From Salibacterium qingdaonense (lineage in GTDB: Bacteria; Bacillota; Bacilli; Bacillales; Marinococcaceae), in assembly GCF_900114715.1 (NCBI RefSeq), contig NZ_FOTY01000010.1, positions 32,121 through 96,120 on the forward strand: a stretch of 64,000 nucleotides of DNA. Reading direction: 5' to 3'. Position 1 is the first letter of the stretch. Each line of letters opens with the position of its first letter. Of this stretch, positions 44,091 to 52,964 are shown piece after piece. Both the position numbers and the translations under genes were made by a program. The notes beneath the pieces are model-generated. The model ran no database searches. It was not told the DNA's origin and was given only the letters and a program-made list of their open reading frames with translations.

Positions 44091-44120
44091 GCGTATTTTT
44101 CTTTCCATAAGGGGAGACTA
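44091..44120 (+). promoter_or_regulatory. Sigma-F-like promoter of the DUF421 gene
   Basis: GCGTA (44091-44095) and GGGGAGACTA (44111-44120) are 15 bp apart. The -10 fits the sigma-F consensus GGnnAnAHTR fully; the -35 matches GCATR at four of five. The DUF421 ATG is at 44158. Confidence 0.6.
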
Positions 44121-44157
44121 ATCAGGGAGCAAGGATTTTAGCTTATGGGAGGATGCT

Positions 44158-44859
44158 ATGGGGGTTCATTTCTTACAGCTGACGGTGGAATTGACTATTG
44201 GTTTCATCGCTCTTTTGGTTATCACGAAGGTACTCGGTAAAACACAGATCAATCAATTAACTCCGTTTGATTTCATTTCTTCCATTGTTATGGGGGAATT
44301 GGTCGGAAATGCGATCTACGATGACGAAATCGGTCTTCATTATATTCTGTATGCCGTGACATTATGGGCAGTACTTGTAGGGATTGTGGAAAGCATTACC
44401 CAGAAAAAAAAAGAAACCAGAAGTATGCTGGAGGGAAAGCCGGCTATCGTTATCCGGGAGGGGCAGCTGGATTATGACATGCTCCGTAAAAACAGGCTGG
44501 ATTTAAATCAGCTGCAGCATTTGCTCAGAGATAAGGACATATTTTCGATGCAGGACGTGCATTATGCGATTCTTGAAGCAAATGGAACAGTAAATGTGCT
44601 GAAAAAACCTCACGCCGCCTCCGCCCTCAAAACAGATTTACATGCCGATCCGGGACCGCCGCCGCGGCTTCCGCTCGCGGTCATACTGGACGGGGAATGG
44701 GTGGAAGACAATATTACAGAATCCAGCATTTCAAAGCGGGACATTCTCGAGCGTCTTCAAATGAGAAACATCCCGGAAATCAACCGGGTTCTTTATGCGG
44801 AATGGAGCGGAGAATATCCCCTTTATATCGTTTTGTACGACGAACCCGGAGCTACCTAG
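44158..44859 (+). CDS. DUF421 (YetF/YrbG) family membrane protein
   Basis: This 233-residue protein has three N-terminal membrane helices (about 5-25, 38-58, 62-84) and a cytoplasmic DUF421 region with LGKTQINQLTPFDFISSIVMGELVGN near residues 27-52 in pieces and RSMLEGKPAIVIREG near residue 95. DUF421 proteins of the 2Duf type raise spore heat resistance and accompany spoVA2 operons. No DUF1657 part is fused here. Its TAG stop forms a CTAG palindrome shared with the scpB stop. GGGAGG precedes the ATG. Confidence 0.85.
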   Translation: MGVHFLQLTVELTIGFIALLVITKVLGKTQINQLTPFDFISSIVMGELVGNAIYDDEIGLHYILYAVTLWAVLVGIVESITQKKKETRSMLEGKPAIVIREGQLDYDMLRKNRLDLNQLQHLLRDKDIFSMQDVHYAILEANGTVNVLKKPHAASALKTDLHADPGPPPRLPLAVILDGEWVEDNITESSISKRDILERLQMRNIPEINRVLYAEWSGEYPLYIVLYDEPGAT

Positions 44860-45431
44860 TTCTCATCTTCAAGTTCTTTAAAGAACAGATCCGCCTCTTC
44901 TGTAGAAGGTTCTTCCGGCTCTGCTCCAAGCGCAGGCAGTTCCTCCAGTGAAGAAATATTAAAATGTTCCAGGAATCGTTCTGTCGTCTTATAGAGAATC
45001 GGCCGGCCTGGTGCCTGGGCGCGTCCGCTTTCCTGAACAAGTGCCTTATGTATAAGTGTCTGAACAGCTCTTTCGGATTTGACTCCGCGGATATCATCAA
45101 TTTCTATCCGGGTAATCGGCTGATTATAGGAAATAATGGCAAGCGTCTCCAGGGCAGCTTGAGACAATTTAGCCTGCCTGGGTCCTTCTGCCAGTTTTTC
45201 AATGTACGGAGCAATACTGTCCGCTGTCACAAGCTGAAAACGCGTGCCGAAACACTGCACCTGCAATCCCGGTACGTCGTCTTTCATGGACTGCTGTAAT
45301 AAAAGGAGCTGCTGTTTTGTTTCCTGTTCCGTCAGGTCAAGAACCCCGGCAGCGTCCTGAAGTTCGAGCCCTTCATCCCCACATACATACAGCAGTCCCT
45401 GCAGTATATGCTGATAGTTTTCTTCACTCAC
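44856..45431 (-). CDS. scpB: Segregation and condensation protein ScpB
   Basis: This 191-residue winged-helix protein binds as a dimer to ScpA in the SMC-ScpAB complex that loads at origins and organises the chromosome. The two winged-helix domains (about 5-85 and 90-165) contain ALETLAIISYNQPITRIEI and SERAVQTLIHKALV. An acidic C-terminal tail follows. GTG 45431 is chosen for GGAGGAGC upstream; its start lies inside the end of scpA, giving translational coupling. Confidence 0.94.
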   Translation of the reverse strand: MSEENYQHILQGLLYVCGDEGLELQDAAGVLDLTEQETKQQLLLLQQSMKDDVPGLQVQCFGTRFQLVTADSIAPYIEKLAEGPRQAKLSQAALETLAIISYNQPITRIEIDDIRGVKSERAVQTLIHKALVQESGRAQAPGRPILYKTTERFLEHFNISSLEELPALGAEPEEPSTEEADLFFKELEDEN

Positions 45432-46179
45432 CGACGAGCTCCTCCTCTGTTTGGTATACCATAATCTCTTCAAAATTTTCTTCCTGTACACATGTAATCT
45501 GCTTGTGTTTCATTAATTCCAGTACGGCCAGAAAGGAGACGACCATATGGGATCTTTCTCCGGAAGGGAATAGTTCAATAAATGTAATGCCGTTCTGTTT
45601 ATCTTCAAGAAAAGAAAGAATCGAGGTCATTCTGTCTTCAATTGTTACTTCTCCGCCTTTAATTTTCGTTTCTTTCGGAGTGTGGTAACGGACACGCTCT
45701 TTCAGTTTCTGGTAGGCATCCAGCATATCAAACAAAGACAGATTTTCCGGCACGGCCGCAGCATATTTCTCCTCGATAGCTTCCTCATCCATAGAAGATC
45801 CTTTTGCATACCGTCCGGCTCCTTCCTGTTCTTTTTCACGAAGTTCCACCGCTGCTTCCTTATATTTTTTATATTCAACAAGCCGGCTCATCAGTTCCTG
45901 CCTTGGATCTTCTTCTTCCACAAATGCATCTTCGCCCGGATCCTCTTCACCAGGAAGCAGCATCTGGCTTTTAATTTCCAGAAGTGTGGCAGCCATCACC
46001 AGGTACTCACTTGCAATGTCAAGCTCAAGCTCCTGCATTGTCTGCACATAATGCAGATATTGTTCGGTGATTTCCGCCACCGGAATATTGTAAATATCAA
46101 CTTCCGCCTGCTGAATCAGATGAAGCAGCAGATCCAGAGGACCCTGAAAAGTATCAATTTGCACACTGTATCGTTCCAT
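45424..46179 (-). CDS. scpA: Segregation and condensation protein ScpA (kleisin)
   Basis: This 251-residue kleisin bridges the SMC heads. The N-terminal part, with FQGPLDLLLHLIQQAEVDIYNIPVAEI near residues 9-35 in pieces, binds the SMC neck. The middle is acidic, and the C-terminal part (VSFLAVLELMKHKQITCVQEENF) forms the winged helix that binds the SMC cap. It overlaps scpB and is divergent from the DUF309 gene, as in B. subtilis (ypuG-ypuH). Confidence 0.95.
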   Translation of the reverse strand: MERYSVQIDTFQGPLDLLLHLIQQAEVDIYNIPVAEITEQYLHYVQTMQELELDIASEYLVMAATLLEIKSQMLLPGEEDPGEDAFVEEEDPRQELMSRLVEYKKYKEAAVELREKEQEGAGRYAKGSSMDEEAIEEKYAAAVPENLSLFDMLDAYQKLKERVRYHTPKETKIKGGEVTIEDRMTSILSFLEDKQNGITFIELFPSGERSHMVVSFLAVLELMKHKQITCVQEENFEEIMVYQTEEELVGE

Positions 46180-46321
46180 AAGCTGAATCCTTTCCCGTCA
46201 TACTGGTTTCCATTATACCATATCCTTTCCCTTCCAGGCATTGCAACTTTCGAATGAAGAAACTCCATTCATCGTGATATAATGTTTTGAATAAAATCTT
46301 TCAGCCAAAGGATGATACGTT

Positions 46322-46831
46322 ATGTATCCGGAAGCATACATTCAATTTCTTGTTCAGTTTCACGCCTATCGTGACTACTTTGAATGCCATGAAATACTGG
46401 AAGAGTACTGGAAAGAACATGACTTTGAAAATCGAACCAGCGTCTGGGTTGGACTCATTCAAACGGCTGTCGGGCTTTATCACCACCGGCGCGGCAATGA
46501 AAAGGGTGCCGTTAAAATCTGGGCAGGTGCCCGCCGCATTATTGAAAAGAATACAAAACGGCTGTTTGATTTAGGTGTAGATGCCAAAAGCCTCCTTCAG
46601 CTTCTCGAAAAACATCAATCCGATGCAAAATATCACCGGCCGTTTGAAGATATGAACCTGCCGCTTATAGACCCGGATCTTATAAATCAATGCACCGCCG
46701 AATGTGAACGCCGCAGCATATCATGGCAGCATCCAAGCGACATGTCAGATAAACAGCTTGTTCACCGTCATATCCTGCGGCATCAAACGGCGGAGCCCGA
46801 AAAACGTCTGCATCAGAAACGGAACATATAA
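46322..46831 (+). CDS. ypuF: DUF309 family protein (YpuF)
   Basis: This 169-residue helical protein has FHAYRDYFECHEILEEYWKEH near residues 13-33 in two halves and ALIQTAVGLYHHRRGN-like WVGLIQTAVGLYHHRRGN near residues 42-59, the DUF309 His/Glu signature, suggesting a metal or phosphate site. No function is established. It lies between scpA and ribT, the position of ypuF in B. subtilis, but is on the plus strand relative to scpA. Confidence 0.85.
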   Translation: MYPEAYIQFLVQFHAYRDYFECHEILEEYWKEHDFENRTSVWVGLIQTAVGLYHHRRGNEKGAVKIWAGARRIIEKNTKRLFDLGVDAKSLLQLLEKHQSDAKYHRPFEDMNLPLIDPDLINQCTAECERRSISWQHPSDMSDKQLVHRHILRHQTAEPEKRLHQKRNI

Positions 46832-46861
46832 AAAGCCGCTCCGGATTGCATCCGGAACAGC
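46829..46861 (-). terminator. Intrinsic terminator of ribT
   Basis: A 12-bp stem (GCTGTTCCGGAT / ATCCGGAGCGGC on the minus strand, with three G-U pairs) and a GCA loop are followed by TTTTTAT. The G-U pairs are valid only on the minus strand, which orients the terminator to ribT. Confidence 0.82.
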
Positions 46862-46874
46862 TGAGTAACTGGAT

Positions 46875-47264
46875 TTATCCACTTGCTTCTTCCGTTTTCC
46901 CTTTTTCGTCGCGGGATACTTTCTCTTCACATGTGTCGAGAAACTCTTCGGTCTCCACACAGCCGGTAAGATTCCCTTCAAGCCGGTCTTTCATTGTCAG
47001 AACCATTTTCTTCCCGATTCCTTCTTCCCTATAGGAAGGATTAACGCAGATATGTTTCAGTTCGGCGGAACCGTCTTCATGGAAATACAGTCCCATTACA
47101 CCGATAACATCTTCCTGCTCCTTCCACAGATAAAGCTGCCAGTTTTTCTCGTTCTCATAATACTGCATCGTTTCCTGCAGCTTCTTGACTTCTTTTTCTT
47201 CCGGCATATAAGACAGGAGACCCATCGCGATTTTTTTGTATGCTGACTTGAACTTGATAAACAT
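46875..47264 (-). CDS. ribT: RibT, GNAT-family acetyltransferase of the riboflavin locus
   Basis: This 129-residue GNAT protein has the acetyl-CoA loop in LKHICVNPSYREEGIGKKMVLTM near residues 70-92 (R-x2-G-I-G-K). The N-terminus FIKFKSAYKKIAMGLLSYMPEEK closely resembles B. subtilis RibT. The acetylation target is not established. The C-terminus is acidic/basic and slightly longer than in B. subtilis. ATG 47264 follows AAGGG by about 9 nt. It stands 380 bp after ribH, behind the rib operon terminator. Confidence 0.88.
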   Translation of the reverse strand: MFIKFKSAYKKIAMGLLSYMPEEKEVKKLQETMQYYENEKNWQLYLWKEQEDVIGVMGLYFHEDGSAELKHICVNPSYREEGIGKKMVLTMKDRLEGNLTGCVETEEFLDTCEEKVSRDEKGKTEEASG

Positions 47265-47585
47265 TGACATCATCCCTTATTAGAGAGAGTATGTTTCTTC
47301 TCTCTCATTATACTTCATCTTCTTCTTTTGAAAAGAGTGAAACCGGATTCTTTAAGCTGAATGTATGACTTTCTCTCCTATTCAGCCTATGCATCTCAAG
47401 CGTTAACTACCGCCCAAATGTAACACAATTGCAATCGTTATGCCAACTCTATCTTAACCGCCCTTTTACAGCGTTCGGGCGAAGAATCAAATGACAGTCC
47501 TGCTTCCCTTTTCAGTTTCTTCAAACGGTACCTGCACTGGAGCTGCATCTCAAGTTTCCCATCATTTTGCCGTTTTCGCGCAGAC
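47265..47585. other. Gap between ribT and the rib operon terminator
   Basis: About 320 bp with no convincing gene. A small inverted repeat, GAGAGAG / CTCTCTC (47284-47308), lies just upstream of ribT. The rest is AT-rich with several CAATTGCAATCG-like and TTTACAG stretches and could hold a ribT promoter; no clear -35/-10 pair was found. Confidence 0.4.
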
Positions 47586-47617
47586 AAGAGAAAACATGGC
47601 GGATTCCCGCCATGTTT
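47586..47617 (-). terminator. Intrinsic terminator of the rib operon after ribH
   Basis: AAACATGGCGG / CCGCCATGTTT (47592-47617) form an 11-bp perfect stem with an ATTC loop on the plus strand. The minus transcript continues TCTCTTGTCT, a weak U-tract. It lies 29 bp after the ribH stop. Confidence 0.75.
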
Positions 47618-47645
47618 CGGTGATTTCTGTCATAGTCTACCCTTT

Positions 47646-48110
47646 TTAAAGATTTTTATCAAGGTTAGCCATCTCCACAGCGGATACTGCTGCGTCCGCT
47701 CCTTTATTGCCGGCTTTTGTACCGGCGCGTTCCACCGCTTCTTCAATAGTATTTGTCGTCAAAATACCGAAAATGACCGGAAGATTGTAATCTAGAGAAA
47801 CCCGGCTTATTCCTTTAGCCGATTCGGCACAGACGTAATCAAAATGCGGGGTCGATCCTTTGATGACGGTGCCAAGTGTTATGATAGCATCGTACTTCCC
47901 GGAGGCTGCCATTTTCTGTGCGGCAAATGGAATTTCAAATGCTCCCGGAACCCAGGCAATATCCACATTTTCCTCTGCTGTGCCGTGCCTTTTCAAAGTG
48001 CCTTTCGCACCTTCAAGAAGTTTTTCGGTGATAAAATCATTAAAACGGCCTACCACTATACCAATATTCAAATGTGTTCCATTTAGATTCCCTTCATATA
48101 TCTGTCCCAA
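47646..48110 (-). CDS. ribH: 6,7-dimethyl-8-ribityllumazine synthase
   Basis: This 154-residue enzyme joins 5-amino-6-ribitylaminouracil with dihydroxybutanone phosphate. Motifs: [19 protein letters not shown] near residue 17, [13 protein letters not shown] near residue 53, [16 protein letters not shown] near residue 80 and [20 protein letters not shown] near residue 113. Such proteins form a 60-subunit shell around riboflavin synthase in Bacilli. It is the last gene of the rib operon. Confidence 0.97.
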   Translation of the reverse strand: MGQIYEGNLNGTHLNIGIVVGRFNDFITEKLLEGAKGTLKRHGTAEENVDIAWVPGAFEIPFAAQKMAASGKYDAIITLGTVIKGSTPHFDYVCAESAKGISRVSLDYNLPVIFGILTTNTIEEAVERAGTKAGNKGADAAVSAVEMANLDKNL

Positions 48111-48124
48111 TGTTGTCTCTCCTT

Positions 48125-49333
48125 TTATAAATGGAGCATATGCCCCAGTTTGGAATATTTTGTGCGCATGTAATTTTCATTGTCTTTATGATGGGGCATC
48201 TCAAGTGCAACCCGTTCCGCTACTTCAAGTCCGTATCCGTTCAATCCGGTAATTTTGCGGGGGTTGTTCGTCAACAAACGCATACTCGATATGCCGAGAT
48301 CGCGTAGGATCTGAGCACCGATTCCGTAATCCCGCAGATCGGGTTTGAACCCGAGTTTTTCATTAGCTTCCACCGTGTCATATCCTTCTTCCTGCAGTTC
48401 ATAAGCTTTCATTTTGTTAATCAGTCCGATACCGCGGCCTTCCTGCCTCATATAAAGAAGGACGCCCCTTCCTTCTTTTTCAATCTGCTGAAGTGCTGCC
48501 TGAAGCTGAGGTCCGCAGTCACAACGGTGGGAACCAAAAACATCTCCGGTCAGGCATTCAGAATGCACTCTCACAAGCGTCGGTTCACCGGGGATGAGCT
48601 GCCCTTTAATAAGAGCAATACTTTCTTTCTCATCCACAACAGACGTATAGCCGACAGCCCGGAAGTCTCCAAAATCGGTAGGAAGGTTGATGTCTGCTTC
48701 TTTTTGCACGAGTTTATCTTTTTTGTGACGGTACTGAATCAAGTCCTTTATCGTAATCATTTTAAGCTGATGTTCATCTGCTATTTCACGCAGTTCAGGA
48801 ACCCTTGCCATCTCTCCGTCTTCCCTGATTACTTCGCAAATTACTCCCGCCTGTTCCGCTCCTGATAACGCAGCCAGGTCCACCGCTGCTTCTGTATGTC
48901 CTGCACGCCGCAGTACTCCGCCTTTTTTGGCAATAAGCGGGAACACATGACCCGGACGTTTAAAATGCCGGCTCCTGCTTCGTGGATTCATCAGTTCCCG
49001 GATGGTTTCGGCGCGCTCTCCCGCTGATATACCTGTTTTGGAGGACTCATGGTCGACACTGACAGTAAACGCCGTTCCGTGCGGATCTGTGTTCTGATCA
49101 ACCATCGGCTGCAGTTCAAGCTCATGCGCCCGCTCTTCAGTGATCGGGGTGCAGACCAATCCTCTGCCGTACGTAATCATAAAATTTATGGACTCCGGTG
49201 TGATCCGGTCGGCAAGCGCCACAAAGTCTCCTTCATTTTCCCGGTCTTCATCATCACAAACAATGACCGTGCGACCCTGCATCAACTCATAAATAGCTTC
49301 TTCAATCGGATCAAACCAATTTTTTTCTGCCAT
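48125..49333 (-). CDS. ribBA: Bifunctional 3,4-dihydroxy-2-butanone 4-phosphate synthase / GTP cyclohydrolase II
   Basis: In this 402-residue fusion the N-terminal RibB domain (about 1-200) has [11 protein letters not shown] near residue 28 and [10 protein letters not shown] near residue 145. The C-terminal RibA domain (about 205-402) has the zinc motif [17 protein letters not shown] near residue 257 and [11 protein letters not shown] near residue 285. It supplies both branches of riboflavin synthesis. ATG 49333 follows GAGGGTGAATGTG. Confidence 0.97.
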   Translation of the reverse strand: MAEKNWFDPIEEAIYELMQGRTVIVCDDEDRENEGDFVALADRITPESINFMITYGRGLVCTPITEERAHELELQPMVDQNTDPHGTAFTVSVDHESSKTGISAGERAETIRELMNPRSRSRHFKRPGHVFPLIAKKGGVLRRAGHTEAAVDLAALSGAEQAGVICEVIREDGEMARVPELREIADEHQLKMITIKDLIQYRHKKDKLVQKEADINLPTDFGDFRAVGYTSVVDEKESIALIKGQLIPGEPTLVRVHSECLTGDVFGSHRCDCGPQLQAALQQIEKEGRGVLLYMRQEGRGIGLINKMKAYELQEEGYDTVEANEKLGFKPDLRDYGIGAQILRDLGISSMRLLTNNPRKITGLNGYGLEVAERVALEMPHHKDNENYMRTKYSKLGHMLHL

Positions 49334-49393
49334 CACATTCACCCTCTTTTTCTCTTCGTATCCTGCTTCAGGATGATATAAAATTGTTGTTTT

Positions 49394-50026
49394 TTATGCC
49401 TTTTTATCCGGGTTGCTTATATTTTCACCAAACCTGGCGGATAAGAGTCTTTCTGTGTACTTCATCAACATGTCAGCCTCGATGTTGACGGGATCTCCCA
49501 CCTGTTTATCACTAATGGTTGTTTCCTGCCAGGTATGGGGTATAAGAGAAAGTGTGATGGTGTCTTTGTCATCATTCACATCAAATATCGTCAGACTGAT
49601 ACCGTCGACAGCGACCGATCCTTTTTCACTCATATAAGGAAGAACGGCAGCCGGCATGGAAATGTCTACATAATAAGCATTTTCGTAGGGGGAAACAGCA
49701 GCTATTTTCCCGGCAGCATCAACATGACCACTGACAAAATGGCCGCCGAATCTATCGGAAGCCTGCAGCGCCCGTTCCACGTTCGCCCGGGCTCCCTCTT
49801 CCAGTACATTCAGGCTGGATGCATACATTGTTTCCGGCATCACGTCTACAGTAAATGCGTCTTCACTGAAACCGGTCACGGTTAGACAGACGCCATTTAC
49901 CGAAATGCTGTCTCCTATTTTTATATCTTCTGTTATTTTAGGAGCCTGCAGCGTGAGTACCATGGTATCCGAGTCTTTAAGAATACTTCGGACAACGGCT
50001 GTTTCTTCTACAATACCAGTAAACAT
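49394..50026 (-). CDS. ribE: Riboflavin synthase alpha chain
   Basis: This 210-residue protein has two homologous lumazine-binding barrels: MFTGIVEETAVV at the N-terminus, SVNGVCLTVTGF near residue 42, HFVSGHVDAAGKI near residue 96 and SVAVDGISLTIFDV near residue 136. It dismutates two lumazine molecules into riboflavin. Its ATG lies in a TAATG that also holds the ribD stop, so translation is coupled. Confidence 0.96.
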   Translation of the reverse strand: MFTGIVEETAVVRSILKDSDTMVLTLQAPKITEDIKIGDSISVNGVCLTVTGFSEDAFTVDVMPETMYASSLNVLEEGARANVERALQASDRFGGHFVSGHVDAAGKIAAVSPYENAYYVDISMPAAVLPYMSEKGSVAVDGISLTIFDVNDDKDTITLSLIPHTWQETTISDKQVGDPVNIEADMLMKYTERLLSARFGENISNPDKKA

Positions 50027-51117
50027 TATTCATTCCCCTTCCGGACTGCTGTTACTTTTATGTCTTGACCGAGTTGTTCCACCGAATGTACTTCAAGGCG
50101 CGGCGCTTCATTCAAATGTGCAATACCTGAACCGCCGGCTGACGTTGGTGCCAGGCGTCCCCCGATCAACACAGGTGCGGTATAGGTGATAAACTCCTGA
50201 AAACGCTTTTCTTCGACAAATCTGCCGTGAATTTCAGATCCTCCTTCGACAAATACAGAGAGGATGTTTTCGTTTCCTAGAATACTCAAAACTTCTGCGA
50301 GCTGTACGTCCGCCTCTGAGGCCTGATAAATGACCGCGCCCGTCTGTGCCAGGTTCCGTTTTTTTTCCGTGGATGCCTCTGCTCCGCAGAAAATCCATAC
50401 CGGAGCCATATTGTCCTGCAGCATCGATGCTTCAAGCGGTATACGCAGATGCCGGTCCAGTACTACACGGACGGGTTGTAATCCCCCTTCCACAGCCCTC
50501 GCCGTCAATGACGGATCATCATGAAGCACAGTGCCGATACCTGCCAGAATGGCATCGTGTTCATGACGCAGACGGTGACTGTCCTTCCTTGATTCTGTGC
50601 CGGTTATCCACTGGCTTTCACCGGTGGCCGTCGCCGTTTTCCCGTCCAGAGATACAGCTGTTTTCAGTGTGACATAAGGAAGTCCGGTTTTCATAAAATG
50701 CATGAAATACCTGTTCAGCCACTCCGCACGATTATTTCCTGTGCCGATGGACACCTCAATCCCGGCTTCCTGCAGCCTTTTTACTCCACTCCCACTTACT
50801 TCAGGATTTGGATCCAGGGCAGCGATGACCACCCGGCGGATACCACTTTTTATCACTGCTTCCACACAGGGAGGGGTTTTTCCGGTATGAGAACACGGCT
50901 CGAGTGTTACATACATTGACGCCCCTTGTGCATCGTTACCTGCTGCCTGTAATGCATGAATTTCTGCGTGCGCCTCTCCTGCCTTCAGGTGCGCACCCAT
51001 TCCAGCTGTCGTTCCGTTTTTTACAACGACAGCACCGACAGATGGATTCGGGGAAGTCTGCCCTTTTGTGCTTTCCGCCAAGTGAAGAGCAAGATCCATA
51101 TATTCTTCATCCGTCAT
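50026..51117 (-). CDS. ribD: Bifunctional diaminohydroxyphosphoribosylaminopyrimidine deaminase / 5-amino-6-(5-phosphoribosylamino)uracil reductase
   Basis: This 363-residue fusion has an N-terminal deaminase (about 1-145) carrying zinc ligands in HAEIHAL near residue 49 and PCSHTGKTPPC near residue 74. The C-terminal NADPH reductase (about 148-360) has LKTAVSLDGKTA near residue 150 and SVFVEGGSEIHGRF near residue 287. It is the first rib gene after the FMN riboswitch. GAGG precedes the ATG by 8 nt. Confidence 0.97.
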   Translation of the reverse strand: MTDEEYMDLALHLAESTKGQTSPNPSVGAVVVKNGTTAGMGAHLKAGEAHAEIHALQAAGNDAQGASMYVTLEPCSHTGKTPPCVEAVIKSGIRRVVIAALDPNPEVSGSGVKRLQEAGIEVSIGTGNNRAEWLNRYFMHFMKTGLPYVTLKTAVSLDGKTATATGESQWITGTESRKDSHRLRHEHDAILAGIGTVLHDDPSLTARAVEGGLQPVRVVLDRHLRIPLEASMLQDNMAPVWIFCGAEASTEKKRNLAQTGAVIYQASEADVQLAEVLSILGNENILSVFVEGGSEIHGRFVEEKRFQEFITYTAPVLIGGRLAPTSAGGSGIAHLNEAPRLEVHSVEQLGQDIKVTAVRKGNE

Positions 51118-51142
51118 ACCGATTGCCTCTTTTCTTTTAAAA

Positions 51143-51177
51143 TAAAAAACCCTGAAAACGGTATACGTCTCCAGGGT
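51143..51177 (-). terminator. Terminator between the FMN aptamer and ribD
   Basis: ACCCTG / CAGGGT (51149-51177) close a larger, partly paired loop (GAGACGTATACCGTTTT on the minus strand), and TTTTTTATTTT follows. It is placed to attenuate the rib operon when FMN is bound. Confidence 0.8.
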
Positions 51178-51308
51178 GGTTCAACATACGAAAATAAGCA
51201 TTGTTCATTTACAAGCCTCTAACGAACCGGTCTGATCAACGTATGCGTATTGCTCAATAACGGCACACATCAAACTTCCCGGATACGTTCCGGCTCTGAA
51301 CACGGCTT

Positions 51309-51450
51309 TTCTTCTCCCATCCAGACTATCACTGTCGGTCTCGGATTTTCACCGAGTCCACCGCCGAGACAGAGCCTCTGCGGGTCGCGGACTAAAAAGC
51401 AAAGAGCTTCATCACCGCCGGCTGGGAATTTCACCCCACCCCGAAGTGGT
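51309..51450 (-). promoter_or_regulatory. FMN riboswitch (RFN element) of ribDEBAH
   Basis: The minus strand reads CTTCGGGGTGGGGTGAAATT, CCGGCGGTGATGAAG, GTCCGCGACCCGC, GGTGGACTCGGTGAAAATCC, GACCGACAGTGATAG and TCTGGATGGGAGAAG. These are the conserved RFN segments in order. FMN binding would favour the terminator at 51143-51177. Confidence 0.97.
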
Positions 51451-51486
51451 TACAATGTAACCAAACCGTTTCATATTTATATACTG

Positions 51487-51516
51487 ATTTTATCTTCCTT
51501 GAAACATACCCGTCAA
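51487..51516 (-). promoter_or_regulatory. Probable sigma-A promoter of the rib operon
   Basis: On the minus strand TTGACG (51511-51516) and TAAAAT (51487-51492) are 18 bp apart. Transcription would start near 51480, about 30 bp before the FMN aptamer. Confidence 0.6.
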
Positions 51517-51519
51517 CTA

Positions 51520-51549
51520 TTTGAACCGCTCTTCTCAGAGCGGTTCAAA
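51520..51549. terminator. Perfect hairpin after lysA, probable terminator
   Basis: TTTGAACCGCTC / GAGCGGTTCAAA form a 12-bp stem with a TTCTCA loop, 7 bp after the lysA stop. No U-tract follows on the minus strand, so termination strength is uncertain; the rib promoter begins immediately after it. Confidence 0.55.
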
Positions 51550-51556
51550 TGTGTTG

Positions 51557-52876
51557 TTATATTTTTTCTTTCAACCGAAGGGGAAGATCGTTTTTCAAAA
51601 GGTCTTCGATTGATTCCCTCTGCACGACAAGGTCGGACTCTCCGTCCTCAACGAACACAACCGGCGGCCGGGTAAAACGGTTATAGTTGCTCGCCATCGC
51701 AAATCCATAGGCTCCTGTACAGAAAACCGCAAGAATATCTCCCGGCTCTGCGTCCGGAAGAGGGAGATTCCACATCAGCATATCTCCGCTCTCGCAGCAT
51801 TTGCCGGCTACAGCTGTACGACCCGGCGCTTCTTCGTCAGCACGATTGGCCAGGATTCCTTCGTATTCTGCATTGTATAGTGCCGGCCGGATATTATCTG
51901 TCATTCCCCCGTCTACCGATAAATAGTTACGCACACCGGGAATGTTCTTTTTTGATCCTACTGTATAAAGAGTCGTACCGGCATCACCGCTGATGGAACG
52001 TCCAGGCTCAATCCATATTTCCGGGAGTGCCATATCTGCATCAGCTGCTTCTTTTTTGACGGCAAGAATAAGGTCTTTGACGTAATTCTCCGGTGCAAGC
52101 GGTTCGTCGCCTTCAACGTATCGGATTCCAAATCCACCACCAGCATTGAATACTTCCGGAACGAAATCATATTCTTCTCTCCACCGCTTAAACTCGGCAA
52201 ACAACTTTTCCACCGTCAGCACAAAACCGTCTGTATCAAAGATTTGGGACCCGATGTGGCAGTGGATCCCCCGCAGATTTATAAAAGGATCAGCCTGCAG
52301 TGAGGCTATGGCCTGATCAGCCTGTCCACTCTGCAGATCGAACCCGAACTTCGAATCTTCCTGCCCGGTGGAAATATACTCATGGGTGTGGGCTTCAACT
52401 CCTGGTGTTGTACGGAGAAGCACCTGAACTGTCTGATTATTATCCCGTGCCTGCTCTTGAATCATTGATAATTCGTGAAAATTATCGACAACGATGCAGC
52501 CGACGCCGAGTTCCAGCGCGAGAGCTATTTCATCATCACTTTTATTGTTTCCATGCAGATGCGCCCGCTCCATCGGAAAGTCCGCTTTCGCCGCTGTTAT
52601 CATTTCACCGGCAGATACCACATCAAGACTTAAGCCAAGCTCCGCGGCCAGCTGTACCATAGCTATGCAGCTGAATGCTTTGCTTGCATAGGCGACCTGA
52701 TAAGGAACGTCCGCCTTTTCAAATTCCTGTTGAAATCCTTTTGCCCTTTCTCTCATCAACGCAACATCATATACATAAACAGGCGTGCCGTACTCACCTG
52801 CAAGCCGGGTCGTATCCACCCCGCCGATTTCAAGCCGCCCGTTTTTATTAATCCGACTGGTTCCGTGTAGATACAT
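51557..52876 (-). CDS. lysA: Diaminopimelate decarboxylase
   Basis: This 439-residue PLP fold type III enzyme makes lysine from meso-DAP. PLP lysine is in VAYASKAFSC near residue 61; HCHIGSQ is near residue 200, GGGFGIRY near residue 240, EPGRSI near residue 285 and the CESGD motif (cysteine from the partner subunit) near residue 358. The ATG at 52876 (MYLHGTSRINKNG) has GGAGAG upstream. It follows spoVAF as in B. subtilis. No lysine riboswitch is visible in the 88 bp upstream. Confidence 0.96.
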   Translation of the reverse strand: MYLHGTSRINKNGRLEIGGVDTTRLAGEYGTPVYVYDVALMRERAKGFQQEFEKADVPYQVAYASKAFSCIAMVQLAAELGLSLDVVSAGEMITAAKADFPMERAHLHGNNKSDDEIALALELGVGCIVVDNFHELSMIQEQARDNNQTVQVLLRTTPGVEAHTHEYISTGQEDSKFGFDLQSGQADQAIASLQADPFINLRGIHCHIGSQIFDTDGFVLTVEKLFAEFKRWREEYDFVPEVFNAGGGFGIRYVEGDEPLAPENYVKDLILAVKKEAADADMALPEIWIEPGRSISGDAGTTLYTVGSKKNIPGVRNYLSVDGGMTDNIRPALYNAEYEGILANRADEEAPGRTAVAGKCCESGDMLMWNLPLPDAEPGDILAVFCTGAYGFAMASNYNRFTRPPVVFVEDGESDLVVQRESIEDLLKNDLPLRLKEKI

Positions 52877-52964
52877 GACTCGTTCTCTCCTTCTAGGCAT
52901 CAATGAATGATTACATTTTAGCATCATTTAAGAAGGAGAAAAAGAAAAACTGTTCTCCTGCCCG

